From contig NC_134517.1 in NCBI RefSeq assembly GCF_027942865.1, positions 17,428,009-17,492,008 of the forward strand: a stretch of 64,000 nt of DNA, read 5' to 3'. The DNA is from Odontesthes bonariensis. Taxonomy: Eukaryota > Chordata > Actinopteri > Atheriniformes > Atherinopsidae. A program made the position numbers and the translations under genes. The notes under the pieces were generated by a model. The model saw nothing but the letters and a program-made list of their open reading frames with translations, did not search any database and was not told the DNA's origin. This document shows, piece after piece, positions 36,598 through 47,954 of this stretch. The first letter of the stretch is position 1. Each line of letters starts with the position of its first letter.

Positions 36598-39134
36598 GTG
36601 AGTCATGAGTTGGATAGGGAAATTGAAGGTGTCCCTTAGTGTGGAAATAAGTCAAGAATTCTAAAATGTTAGCACATCAGCTATCAGTCAGAATGGCTGT
36701 TTGTTTATGTCGCCTTTCAGCAATTTTCTTTACGTCAGTCGTTGATTAACGTTTTACTTATCGAGGTGAGCTGACGGCATGATTTCTCTGATTCAGAGAA
36801 GCGTCAATACCAGAGACTGTGAAAGCAGGGACCATCTCACAGAAGTGTACCTCCGGCATGTCATCCCGCTGCCGCAGAGAACTCTCCCCAACAACCGCTG
36901 GGGACGGAGGATGGAGAAGAGCCGGGGCAGACAGACACCGGCTGGGCACAAGTCAGAAAGGTAACTCTTCACAACACAACACTCTAGGATGGCGGTCATT
37001 ATATCTTGATGGGTAAACTTGTCCTCAGTGAGGACACCTGAGCCATTCCTGCAATGTTTCATTAGTCTTCTAATTGTTTAAATTTGGACTGAATACATAT
37101 TTTTTGCTACTCTCTCCGGGATAAGAAAAGTTTGCTTAAAGCATTATTCAGAGATACCAAAAGAGGAAAATGAGCAACCAACTAGTTCGTCAGCAACAAT
37201 TACCTCAATGACTTTATTCTGGGACTCCTCTATAGTACATTTGGTTGATTATCATAAAACAAAAAGAGTTATAGATAGTATTTCATACAATTATAACATT
37301 CATCACATTGTGGGCTTTTATGCAGTTTATGCCTCAGTTGATCCTCCTGTAATACTTCCCTGGAAGTTTCAATACTTGTTTTGGAGGGCTGCATATGGGG
37401 GCTGAAAATATCTGTAATGCTCACTCCTGACTTCTGCAGGGCTGAAAATAACTTTAGCTACCATGCACACGAGAGCTGCTGCTTTGCAGAAATGATGAAG
37501 CGAGCAAAGAGGGTCGTCCGCACACTTTTGAGCCTGTTTTCGTGACACTTTTTGTGGAACTCGTTACATTCCATGTGATTGAGTCATGGTTCGTCAAACG
37601 TGTCCCTACACGTAAGGCTGGTTGCGTTTTTGGAAAAACAAAGTTTCCCAGCAGGTAACACTGAGAAGTCGTTAATAACTGCGGCTCAGCTTGTTGCTGA
37701 CAAACGCAGTGGGAAAGGTGGGAGCGGGGCTGCGTCTCCAGTACGGCTTGATATAAAAAATATAAATATTGGCTGATTTCATACCTTATTTGAAAAGATA
37801 TTGATTAAAAACATATTTGTTATTGCTCTGAATGTAGGCGGGTAATGATAACAACACAAAACTAATATTCAGGGAGCATCACCTGCCATATCCTGTAAGC
37901 AAAACCCTGGAATTCCCTCCATTTCCGTTTTGCATCAAATGCTGCATCACCACTCTCACTTCCAGCTCTGAAACTACGTCTCAGGGAGGGAATCTCCTGC
38001 TGCGAAGTGCATGTGTGAACAGCAACTGTCGAGCGAGTCTGTTGCAAATAGTCTCCACAATCGGCAGAACTTCTCTATGTGTTCATTTATGGAAACAGTG
38101 TCGAGGCCAGACGGCAACATACTGGCCAGGCTGTTTTTCTTGGCAAGCCTGACTAAAATGGCTGAATTTCTGTCCAATTGGTTTTCAGTTGCAAGTATAG
38201 ATACCAGGAGAAAAGTCACTCATTTATTACATCTCAATATCTAGATAATGAACTGATACAGATCAGGTGTAAACTGGGTAAAGGTGTTTGATGACCTGTA
38301 CTGAGAAAACAGGTGACGGTTGTACTACAAAGCCAGACAGGGAACAGCTCGCACTCGTCCGTCCAATGAAACATGCCACGAATGACCAACAAGTCTTGCC
38401 GCTCGCCTTTTAAAAGAGAAAAGAAAACGATCATCATCAAAAGATCCCATCATTTAGAAATAAGTTTGTTCTTTAGAGTGAGCGTCTAATTGTTATTGTG
38501 TGGTTATTTCTAGCTCCAGTAATGACCACGGTAGGAAAAGGCCTCTGATCGTGTTTGATGGGAGTTCCTGTCACTCTGGTCCGCCAAAAGTGAAGAAACC
38601 AGAGGGAACGACCGCCTCAACAGGAGTCTCCGACAGGTTAAAACCCCCTCCGGCTGCAAATCTGTCCAACCCCATCCGCCGACTGTCGGACAGTTCATCT
38701 TCTTCCTCGTCCACGCATCGCAGTACCGACACAGCAAACCTCAAACAAGAATCAAACGCCTCGGTAGGAACTTCTTCCTCTGTCTCCACTGTTATCCGTG
38801 TACACTTTTCCATTCTGTGCTGCTTTTGTTTTTGAAGATGATCGTTTTCCAATTCCAGCACATGTAATTATATAAGTGTTGAGAAGCAATAACGTCTTAA
38901 AACATTACATTTAGGAGAAAGAGCAAAATAAAAAGTATGAGAGCAGTTATGAATCAGAACATTTAATTATTCAATCGTATTTTTTGGTCGACGGACCAAT
39001 CGTTAATCAAAATGCTGCACTGATTTCAAATCGCTATTCATAATGGTGTTCGATGTCTCATTTTACATCCTTTTCAGGGGGCGCTACAATCTCCAGAAGT
39101 TAAGAAAAAGATCCAGCACGTGACATGGCCCTGA
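36487..39134 (+). CDS. ashwin: Ashwin (C2orf49 homologue), four exons
   Basis: Small nuclear protein; the mammalian homologue is a subunit of the tRNA-splicing ligase complex (RTCB, DDX1, FAM98B, CGI-99), and the Xenopus gene affects embryonic patterning and survival. Exons: 36,487-36,597, 36,797-36,960, 38,514-38,763, 39,078-39,134. All junctions are GT-AG and in phase, giving 193 residues (human 232). Conserved words: [13 protein letters not shown] (exon 1); LTEVY..H-IPLPQR-LP-NRWG--MEK (exon 2); [20 protein letters not shown] and a Ser-rich run (exon 3); [10 protein letters not shown] at the C-terminus (exon 4). The basic RKRP/KKK patches may be nuclear localisation signals. The region between the Ser run and the C-terminus is shorter than in mammals. 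The gene is convergent with fhl2, as in human. Confidence 0.93.
36797..36960 (+). CDS. ashwin: ashwin exon 2
   Basis: Follows acceptor TCTCTGATTCAG and ends GAAAG|GTAACT, phase 2. Encodes [19 protein letters not shown]. Confidence 0.9.
36961..38513 (+). other. ashwin intron 2
   Basis: 1.55 kb intron bounded by GTAACT and TTATTTCTAG. No exon or named repeat is recognised inside. Confidence 0.75.
38514..38763 (+). CDS. ashwin: ashwin exon 3
   Basis: Begins by completing the split Ser codon (AG|C) and encodes [20 protein letters not shown] and a Ser-rich run. The donor GCCTCG|GTAGGA is in phase 0. Reading through it would add about 23 unconserved codons to a stop at 38,835. Confidence 0.88.
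39078..39134 (+). CDS. ashwin: ashwin exon 4 (coding part)
   Basis: Behind acceptor CATCCTTTTCAG; 18 codons ending [10 protein letters not shown] and TGA, the family's signature C-terminus. Too short to show as an ordinary ORF. Confidence 0.9.
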   Translation, partial: GALQSPEVKKKIQHVTWP

Positions 39135-39694
39135 CCTCTGAGCACAGATGCCAGCTCAGGCTCTTTCGGACAGACTCCTCCCCCTTCCCCGTCTCTTGAC
39201 TTGTCAGAATCCACCACCTTAGCGGTCCCCATCACGGTTTTCCAAGTCGACGATTCTTTGAAACCCTTTAACTTGTGTTGTCAAGCCCACCTCGCGTCCT
39301 CGCTCGGCTCTGGGGGCCAACACGGTGGAGAGGTGCTCAGGAGATCCTCCCGCTTGTTGAAGTCACGAGCTTCGTTGTTGCTCTCCACAACCTCAAGTGC
39401 CCTTTGCCATCGCCACAATCAGCCTGTCCAGTCACCTTCCAGAGGAGGGAAAAATACGTGAGAGGACTTAGTTTCCAGACTTAGTTTCCAGACTTATGTC
39501 CGTTCATGGGTTGTTCAATGCGAAAAGGCCCCTGGTGCTGGAGGAGTGGGTGACTTTCTTGGCTGGGTCATGCTTTTCTGAAATTAGTCTGATTTTGAAT
39601 TAAATGTCATTTGAGGTAATGTGAAAGGCGTTCAGAGACAGATTGTCCTCATCGTAACCTTGTAGAGGTTTTGTTTGCGTTTTAGTTGTTGGTG
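39135..39694 (+). promoter_or_regulatory. ashwin: ashwin 3' UTR
   Basis: Post-stop sequence with a variant poly(A) signal ATTAAA at 39,599-39,604. Canonical AATAAA is first met at 40,892, beyond the palindromic element, so long transcripts could include that hairpin. A 14-bp tandem duplication (GACTTAGTTTCCA) is at about 39,466-39,495. Confidence 0.45.
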
Positions 39695-40570
39695 TTAAAG
39701 CGATACTCCGGAGTAGATTCAACCTGGGGTCATTTGAACCGTGATATCCAGCCAAGTAGCCCACCCGCAGTTTTTTCGATATTGGCTGAACATCAGCTGA
39801 GTTACCGAGTTATCCCGAATAGCTTCGTACAAGGGTTAATGGATCCTGGTCCGTATCTCCAAAATTACCACACTAAAATCACATGCCATGACACCAAACT
39901 TCTACAGTAGTACAAATATGGTCTGTACTCACCAAACGATGCATTTGGAAGTTTGAAAATAGTCCAGGAGTTTATTATTATCAACACAAGCCTGATAACT
40001 TCTCTGCAGCTAAAGCTGCGTCGACGTCACTTCAGGAAGCTGGGAGCTTCAAAGTAAGATGAGGGTTGATCTACTACTGTAGACAACAAAGCAAGGCTGC
40101 TCAATTTCTCCATTGATAAAATAACTCTACAACATAAAAAATTCATAAAAAAACATGGAGAATATAGCATATACTTTGTTGTCTACAGTAGTAGATCAAC
40201 CCTCATCTTACTTTGAAGCTCCCAGCTCCCTGAAGTGACGTCGACGCAGCTTTAGCTGCAGAGAAGCTATCAGGCTTGTGTTGATAATAATTAACTCCTG
40301 GACTATTTTCAAACTTCCAAATGCATCGTTTGGTGAGTACAGACCATATTTGTACTACTGTAGAAGTTTGGTGTCATGGCATGTGATTTTAGTGTGGTAA
40401 TTTTGGAGATACGGACCAGGATCCATTAACCCTTGTACGAAGCTATTCGGGATAACTCAGTAACTCAGCTGATGTTCAGCCAATATCGAAAAAACTGCGG
40501 GTGGGGTACTTGGCTGGATGTCACGGTTCAAATGACCCCAGGTTGAATCTACTCCGGAGTATCACTTTAA
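39695..40570. mobile_element. Palindromic foldback element, copy 2
   Basis: 876-bp inverted-repeat element of the same family as 33,439-34,323, with ends TTAAAGCGATACTCCGGAGTAG and its inverse. Arms are about 390 bp and the loop about 80 bp. It differs from copy 1 by scattered substitutions (for example CTTCAGGAAGCTGGGAGC in place of CTTCCTTGATCTGGGAGC). No ORF. It sits between the ashwin stop and the convergent fhl2 3' end. Confidence 0.85.
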
Positions 40571-42091
40571 GAACTGGTATCCTTTGGTGATCAGTGGATA
40601 TTCAGCATGTTTGTCATCCATCCCAGTTTTTTCAGTGCTATTTCGCAGATTATTCAGGTTTTTCAGGTTTCTTGTTTTTTTTTTAGAAGATGGGGGAAAC
40701 TCGTCCTTGTGTATGTGAATAATCCAGACAAATGGAATGAAAACTACTTTTTTTTTTTAAGAATATTTATTTGTGTAGATTAATTGACTTTGCAGTTAGC
40801 ATCTTTGGTGTGTAGAGAAATGATTGAAAACACAGAAACAAGGATTTTGACTCAGTATCGTGTTTGTACCAACAGTTTTTTTTTTTTTTTAAATAAACTC
40901 TGAACACAATGTATCATCTTTTAGTTCGGAAGTCTTGTGTCTCGTGTTTAATTTACCAATGTTTCACCATTAACAGCACACAATGAAGTGTTGACGCGGG
41001 TGTTGTGGTAAAAAATAAAGAAATCTTAACACTCTGCGATCATAAGGAATATTTATATATCTAATTTCTTCTTTTTTGGATTCGCTGTTTTTGAAATAAA
41101 CGATTTTATACACAACTACAAGCCGTAAGTATTTGTAAGAATAAAGATGCAATTTTATTCTTTAAAGGCATGCAAAGCATAACACTAAAAAATAAGAATA
41201 AAACAAAACATACACCCACACCAAAGGCATCCCTTGCAATCGTGTTTTATGATCCAGTGTAAGTATGTGTTTGTGTACAAAGTGACCTCCTCTTTTCATG
41301 CATTTCCTCCTATTTTTCTGTATTGGGTGATTTTTCTTTAGCAGAGCCCCTTCACGCAGAGGCTCTTCAGACATAAGCCAATGGCAGCACACGGGTGTAA
41401 GAAAAATCTGAAAACATCGATCAGTTCCAATCCCCGTCACACTCATTCACACACCATGCTGTGGGAAAGACACAAAATTTAGATGCAGCACCCTCTCACA
41501 GCATGCCGTAGGTGTGTTTACTTGTGCTTTGCACTGTAACTGCATAGCAAAAGAACACCCCAAAAAAACAAGCTAAATGACATTTAATTAATGACATTTC
41601 TGTTTTATTGATTCCTGTGACTGAACAAGCTGTTACTTTGCAGCACAAGGGAAGAAACAGTTACTGCTCCTTTAACTGTTTGCCAAAGAACTCAGTCACG
41701 AAACCTCAATTAAATTACACCAAAAGGTGACTCCATCAACAAAGCAGCTTTACAGTCGCTCTTCAAAGCTTATAGTGTTCAAACATTAGATCTATCTGCA
41801 AATATATATATTTATTTTAAGTTCTTTACAGTCATCACTACAGCTATATTATTAGTGATATTTTTTTTCTACAAGAGTGTACAAGTAACTTGGATAAACT
41901 TTGTAAATTCAAATAACACCATTAGTAGTTCTGTAACTCATAGCTCAGAACAATGAACATTCTTGATAACGCTAACGATGCTTTAGATGCTGTGCTCTGT
42001 GTCCTGATAATATTTTCTGTATTTTTTTTTGTCATTCCTCAATCACAACATGACCATCCAGTGAGCTGCAGCTGTCGTCTTCCAGCCTGAT
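40571..42091. other. Convergent 3' region of ashwin and fhl2
   Basis: Contains AATAAA at 40,892-40,897 on the plus strand, for ashwin. On the minus strand AATAAA occurs at 41,816-41,811 and 41,609-41,604, for fhl2. The fhl2 3' UTR probably covers the part next to 42,091. No other gene is visible. Confidence 0.5.
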
Positions 42092-42243
42092 TTAGATGTC
42101 CTTGCCACACTCCGGGCACAGGATGTCATCGCGCTCGGTGAGGAAGCCACGGCCGACCAGGGACACGGAGCACTTCTTGCAGTTGAAGCAGTCATTGTGC
42201 CACTGGCGCTCCTCGAAGGAAATGTACTTGCTGCCTCCCAGAC
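42092..42243 (-). CDS. fhl2: fhl2 last coding exon
   Basis: Acceptor CCCTCAG, then a Gly split across the junction, KYISFEERQWHNDCFNCKKC and the terminal CGKDI with TAA. Confidence 0.93.
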
Positions 42244-44616
42244 CTGAGGGTGGGAATCAAGTCGGAGTCAGTACAAATACTCATATGGCCAAGCTGTTCT
42301 TTTTAGGTTCAGGGAGAGCAATAATTTCTGAGTACCGCTAATTGGGATGGTGCAGGAGGCACACTTCTTGGCATAAAGGTTGCAGAAGCAGTTGAGACAG
42401 TAGGGGAAGTCATCTCTTGAGGTGAACCTCTGGCCAGACAGTTGCTGCTTGCAGCTAGTGCACAGAAAGCAGTCCTTGTGCCAGGGCTGATCACGGTAGG
42501 TCACCCCACCAGTGGTGATGGGCTATTAAAAGAAGTATCAGACTGAGTACCTCATGAGCACACGTGGACACAGCTTCTAAAGGGAGTCTTACGTTGGCAA
42601 TAAGTCGCACACCTTATGGTATGTCTTACCTTCTTGCAGTGCACACACTGCATGGCAAACTGCTTCTCATAGCAGGCCACACAGAAGTTATGGTTTTCCT
42701 TCGGGATGAAGCTCTTGGTGCCAATTGGCTGCTGGCACCTCTGGCAGGTGAAGCAGGTCTCATGCCAGCTGTTTCCCTTGTGCTCCATCTTCCTGGAGCC
42801 TGCAGAAAAGTGTGAAGAAAGTGAATGTATGATATTAAAGGACTAAGACAGAAAGAACCAAGGCTGTGACAGAATTAGAAGAACCAAAGATCTACAGTTT
42901 TAAGTAAAAGAGACGGTACACTATGGGTAATTGATGCCATTTGGGATAGAGAGTACATGTGGAAGAGCTTTAGCTCTCCTTGACTCTTTAATAATAATAA
43001 TAATAATAATATTATTCTCTCTGTTATCATCATGTATTATTATAATCTCTTACAACAACTTTTTGAAGCTATATTAAGTCAAAAGCATAACCTATAACAC
43101 TGAATCTTAAAATCCTCTGCTTTTGCTTTACTTTTATGATTCATTCACAATTCATTTGATCGTGGTGCTCTACTTTCGTGGTGCTCTTCACATGCTGTGA
43201 AGCTCAATAAAGCTTTATTTCTTACAAACGGTACATTGTTGTAGCACTTGATTTCACTTGCATGTATTCTTAGTGTTCAGCACTTTGGTCAGTACCTGCT
43301 GTTTTTAAAGTGCTTTATGAATAAAGTCAGCTTGTCTGAAATCGTTGGTTTTGGCTCTTGTCTATCCAAGATCCTCTGTTTTATAGGGCTCAGTCTGCTC
43401 TAAATAGTAAAAAAACGAGGTTGGAGCAAAATTTTTCTTCTCAGCATGCTGACCCAATAAGGAATGGAAGAAAAGTCTGGACTGCCAGTCGGGCATGTGA
43501 CACAGATCAGCATCAATGTTTTCTGTGGAGGAGCAAAGCTCCCTTTGGTGTGAAACGGAGACTGTAACTTTGCAGACCTTTCATGTGTAGCTTACTAGAC
43601 ATGAATCAGACACATTGATGGAAGGGGGGGGAAGACACTAATCGTATTGAATAATCTTTGAAGGAAAGTCTCATACTAAATGTTTTGCTTTGTTGTAGCC
43701 TTTTAGGATTTACAGTAAAGCAGATTCAATGCTACGGGCTCAAATTGTTTTAAAGGTTGTTTGCATGTTCCCACCTCCTTTCTCCTCTGTGCTTAACAAC
43801 TTGTACTACACACGTGAAAAAGGTAGGGTTGCTAATTAAAAAAAAGAATTCCCCCGGAACTGTCACTGATAAGAATACTGCCAAACATTTTGTTTACTGA
43901 GGAGATGATGCGATCGGCACAGCTTGTTTGTCCGTTTGTTAGCAGTCTTACTCAACAACTTTATTGCATTTGCATGAAAATCTTTACCAGAGTTGAGCCA
44001 TGGTGCAGCTGAAAAATGATTCTCTTGTCGATTCAAATATGTTTTTTATTAAATCTTGAAGGCTATAAATCTATCAATCCCGATCACATGAAATCAATCA
44101 GGATGCACAATTATTGCACTGAGAAAATCTCTTTTTTTTTTTCAATCTGACTTGACCCCTTTTGCATTCTCTCCCTACCTGGGATGATGGTTTTCTTGCA
44201 CTCATGGCACTTAGATGAATACTCATTGGCATAGCACTCAGTGCAAAGGAGCTGTTCATCCTTGGTGGAGAAAGGCTTGTCCACCAGGGAGCGCTTGCAC
44301 TGGAAGCACTTGAAGCAATCGTCGTGCCAATGACGGTCCTTGTAGGAGAGATCCTGCAGGGAACATCGGTGGAACAGATAAAACCAGGCTGACACAGCCT
44401 CACAACAGCTTGTATGTACAGTATTTTCTCTTATTTTTTTTTTTTTTACATTTTTTTTACCCTAGTGTTGCACCCGATGGGCTTTTTGCACTCCTCGCAG
44501 GTATTGGAGTACAGGCTTTCATAACATTTCACGCAGTAGGGATTCTCCTCTCTCAGAACGTACTTCTTGCCAAACAAGGACTCCTTGCAGTAGTGGCAGT
44601 CATAGCGCTCGGTCAT
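42092..44616 (-). CDS. fhl2: Four and a half LIM domains protein 2
   Basis: LIM-only scaffold and transcriptional cofactor, found in heart and muscle sarcomeres, focal adhesions and nucleus. Five coding exons on the minus strand: 44,616-44,461, 44,353-44,179, 42,799-42,630, 42,522-42,336, 42,243-42,092. All have GT-AG borders and compatible phases and sum to 840 bp, that is 279 residues, exactly the length of human FHL2. An N-terminal half LIM (MTERYDCHYC...) is followed by four LIM domains with CxxC/HxxC zinc ligands. FHL2 rather than FHL1/3/5 is indicated by SSWHETCF-like and RCQQPIGTKSFIPK, QLSGQRFTSRDDFPYCLNC, and the end GRGFLTERDDILCPECGKDI. The paralogue (a or b) is undetermined. An upstream non-coding exon and an SRF-type promoter are listed separately. 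Confidence 0.95.
42336..42522 (-). CDS. fhl2: fhl2 coding exon 4
   Basis: Acceptor TTTTAATAG. Encodes PITTGGVTYRDQPWHKDCF through CASCTIPIS, with donor AGCG|GTACTC (a GTACT donor, weaker than usual). Confidence 0.92.
42630..42799 (-). CDS. fhl2: fhl2 coding exon 3
   Basis: Acceptor TTTTCTGCAG. Encodes SRKMEHKGNSWHETCF through QCVHCKK, with donor AAG|GTAAGA. Confidence 0.92.
42800..44178 (-). other. fhl2 intron 2
   Basis: 1.38 kb between coding exons 2 and 3, with an AAT microsatellite at about 42,989-43,010. No exon or recognisable transposon is visible. Confidence 0.7.
44179..44353 (-). CDS. fhl2: fhl2 coding exon 2
   Basis: Acceptor TTCCCTGCAG. Encodes DLSYKDRHWHDDCFKCFQCK through CKKTIIPG, with donor CCCAG|GTAGGG. 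Confidence 0.92.
44461..44616 (-). CDS. fhl2: fhl2 first coding exon
   Basis: Starts ATGACCGAGCGC (MTERYDCHYC) and ends CNTR|GTAAAA. The acceptor TCGTAGCAG lies about 17 bp before the ATG, so the real 5' UTR is mostly in an upstream exon. Confidence 0.9.
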
Positions 44617-44639
44617 TTTGCCAAAAGGCTGCTCTGCTA

Positions 44640-46872
44640 CGAGACAAAAGAGAGAGAGAAGAAATGATTCTGTCCAGAATTATTTTTATGTATAAGTATA
44701 TAAGTACTTATCTACAGTTTTGTCACTTTGGTACTTTCTTCGAATTGAAGTGAGATTGGCACTCAATACAAAGTAGCTTCTTAGAGATGGTAAATCCCGC
44801 CCCAATAATGTTTCCCAGCATCGAGATCCTTCACATTGCAGGATACAGTGTTTTCCCATGTTGCATTTCCCCTTTTATCTCCCTCTCCCATCTCTCAGTC
44901 GCCTTTCATTTTGCTGTCTGCGTCAGGAGAAGAGGGGTGACCGATGAGGAGAATATAAATAGCTCCTATCAGTCCTGCTTAGAAACAGTGAACTATTGCC
45001 CTCATTGCATTCCAACGCGCACTATGCCAGTGTGCACTGACCCATCCGCCGCCTCGCCTCCAACTGTCAGCACCAGGTCTCCGTATCCCTTGTCGGTGCG
45101 TGCATGTGTGCTTGTGTGTGCACATGCATAAGTTGGTTTGAAAGGCACACTGAATAATGACTGCTCACAATCAGCAGCTGCTTGTGGTCTGCCTGTTAAA
45201 CCCTCTGTTATCCCGTCTGCCTTTATATACTCTCACTCCCTGTTGTCGAAGGATGGCAGCTTATTCATCTGTGTCTTTTGTGAATGACACGGATTATATG
45301 ACCAAAAAATAAAAAATAAAAAAGAGCGAACAAGCTTTGGCACTCCCAAAAGGGGAAACTTTAATCCACACTTGCATGAAAACTAATTTTTTTTATGTGA
45401 CTGCGTATTCACTGACTCCAGAGACGAGCTTCTGCTATTTTAGGAGGTTCAAGGAAAAGAAGATGAAAAGCTTACAAATGAGCTCCTTTTGCACCACTTC
45501 CTCATTCCTTTCTTCCTCTCAGTTTCATGGATTCTGGATCTTTGATTGAGCTCCTCTCCTTTGTGGTTATTCCTTTTAAATCTCTCACCATCCCTTCCTC
45601 CTGATCCATCTGCAATCACTGACTATTCGTACCCAAGTAATCTCTTAAAGTAGAACTGTGAGCGATTTGTGAAAAAGTATTGGTATCTTTTTATTAATCC
45701 GTCCGTCCTCTCTGCACTAAGCATTCTCAAGTCCTCCCACATTCCCTTTGTCTATTACTCCGACCATGACTCACCTAGCTTACATGAGGATTTATCTGAC
45801 TCCTAAAAATAAAAAATGATAATCTGAACTGCCCCAAATAAAATCTCCAGCTATTCAGACGCACTGTGCAGCTGTTTCCCAGCTCCTGGGCTTCCTTTGA
45901 TGCCACCCACCTGGGAGACAAATGAGCTAAGAGTTAAATGGCTGGGGAACTGTCTGTTTAATGACGTTCATGGTTGTGTTTAAAGTGTGTTTAGCCACTT
46001 AAGAAAATAATAAAAAAAACACTTTACATGGTCTAACACACAGACATGAAGTAATTCACACTATTTTCTGCCGTATGAAAGCGACAATTCATGAGTACAT
46101 TCCTTGTAAATTAAACAAGGTCTGAACAATCGCCTCTAATTACAGCCTTGAAAGTGGATAATGGAATTAGATGTGAAAGCAAATTAAGTCCCTATTTTAA
46201 AAAATGTTTCCCAATTCAGTTCACACTTTTAAGTCATTTCAATTCAAAATGAAATGCCCTCCACTATTTGCACAATCACAAGCTACTGCATATGTGCCAT
46301 ATTCCATTTTCTTTTACCCTTTTAATTGTATGAGTACTTTGTAAAATTTTCGTGACACGACTTTGTGCTGAATTGCATGATGGCAAAAAAAACTATTTGA
46401 ATAAAATATTACAAATCTACAACAGCTAAAGAACAGTGCAGTCTACATATGGTGTCGTAAAAGTCACCACTTTTTAAATAGCAGGCACAGTTTTGCTGAC
46501 AGGAAGTATGAAGCTGACGAAAAGAGAGAAAGGAAAGGTACAAATCAACTCTCAGGGGTCAACAGATGTGGAGATGCTTTTATGGTCAGAAGTTGAAACT
46601 AAAATAGCAAATAACTCCTCTCTGAGACAGATAGTGAAGAAAGGAGGGTTGATAGTAGATATGGATAAAAAAAATGGAGGATAGTGTGCAGGGGGAAAAG
46701 AAGGAGAAAATGAGCAGGTGGGTGGGGAGGCTGACAGGAGGATGCCAGAACACCAGTGAGCAACAGTGTCCAGGAGTTCAGAGGAAATGGTAAATGAAGT
46801 CCAGTCAAGGAAAAGGAGGATGGACAGGTGAACGGATGGAGAGTGGAGCAGCTGAACAGAGTTTGTTCTTAC
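44640..46872 (-). other. fhl2 first intron
   Basis: 2.2 kb between the non-coding first exon and the first coding exon. Several short ORFs have no family features. No transposon is recognised. Confidence 0.6.
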
Positions 46873-47035
46873 CTTCCTGTCTGAGGATTGTGCTCCTGCG
46901 CTGAGTCTGGGGTAGACTGAGAGAGGAGACTCTGTGGATCAGCTGTAGATACTCCTGATTGCATTACTCCACCCATCATGGGCTAATTGAAAATGGGGGA
47001 GGGGCAATGACAAGGGGTGGGGGGGCAAAAAGGGG
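46873..47035 (-). other. fhl2: fhl2 non-coding first exon (5' UTR)
   Basis: The minus strand reads ...CTCAGACAGGAAG|GTAAGAAC, a consensus donor with the exon ending at 46,873. No in-frame start is needed because the coding exon has its own acceptor just before the ATG. The 5' limit near 47,035 is inferred from the TATA-like word at 47,069-47,062. Confidence 0.55.
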
Positions 47036-47061
47036 GCAGGGATTCTTTTTTTGAGACGATC

Positions 47062-47069
47062 TATAAATA
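47062..47069 (-). promoter_or_regulatory. fhl2: TATA-like box of fhl2
   Basis: TATTTATA on the minus strand (TATAAATA on the plus). It is placed so that transcription would start around 47,035 and run into the exon ending at 46,873. The plus-strand reading is the stronger TATA match, so orientation is uncertain. Confidence 0.45.
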
Positions 47070-47142
47070 CAGCAGCGCCTCACAGAGATAACCCTGAGGC
47101 CCTCGTTCAGTTGCTCACTCAGTCACCAGTGCGACCATGTGG

Positions 47143-47152
47143 CCTTTTAAGG
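47143..47152. promoter_or_regulatory. fhl2: Perfect CArG box (SRF site) in the fhl2 promoter
   Basis: CCTTTTAAGG fits CC(A/T)6GG exactly and is palindromic. It is about 75 bp upstream of the TATA-like word and about 110 bp upstream of the inferred start. Mammalian Fhl2 is a known direct SRF target gene, so a proximal CArG box is expected. Confidence 0.65.
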
Positions 47153-47950
47153 TCACTGAGTTGTTGTTCACTCGCTCACGCACACACTGAGTGATTCACT
47201 TATTCAATTACACAAATTTTTCTGCATCCTTATTCCTAAATATTTGTCTTTCTCCCCAGAACAGCCGTGTCACATCATTCCTCCCTCTCCAACTTCCTGG
47301 AGAGGATTCTCCCTTCAGCTCTGCTGCTGTTTTCTTTACATGAGACATATCCGTTGTCATCATTACTCAAACATTGCACACGAAAAAACACAAAAACATT
47401 TTCTTACTCAACAGCGCAGATTTCTTTTAGTCTTTTACATATGATGGAAAAGATGTCCGGGGTCAGACGTCAAAGGCTTTTCTGAGAATTGTCTCTACTT
47501 AGATGTCTTATCTTTTCCTACCTCCCCATATTTTCCCCCACACAGGAGACCACACAGCTCCAAACCTCAAATGTGTTGGCTACAGTATCCAGGCTTGCTA
47601 ATGACAGATACCCACATGGTTTCCAAGAAAATCTTAGCACCATTTTCTGCACCCCCTTACTCCCTTGTTCACACTGCAGCCCCTTCCATCACTCCACACG
47701 CTATTCCCCTCTCTGTCCGAGGCAGGTTTTCCTGACCCAGTGGTCCCTGGACACTCTCCAGTGAGAAAATGCGTCATCACTGCTCCACTAGGATTCCAGT
47801 AATCTATTTGTAGTACAGCACAAAAAGTTAGGTGCTTCAGCAAAGTGTTAAATCGATTTGATTGTGGTTTGTTGCATGTATGGTTATACAAGCTTAACAT
47901 TTATATAGGTTAAACACCATGCAGTATACTTTTTAGTCACAGCGTGACTC
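47153..47950. other. Upstream flank of fhl2
   Basis: No gene or named repeat is recognised. Short pyrimidine-rich ORFs are not supported. Confidence 0.5.
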
Positions 47951-47954
47951 TCGG

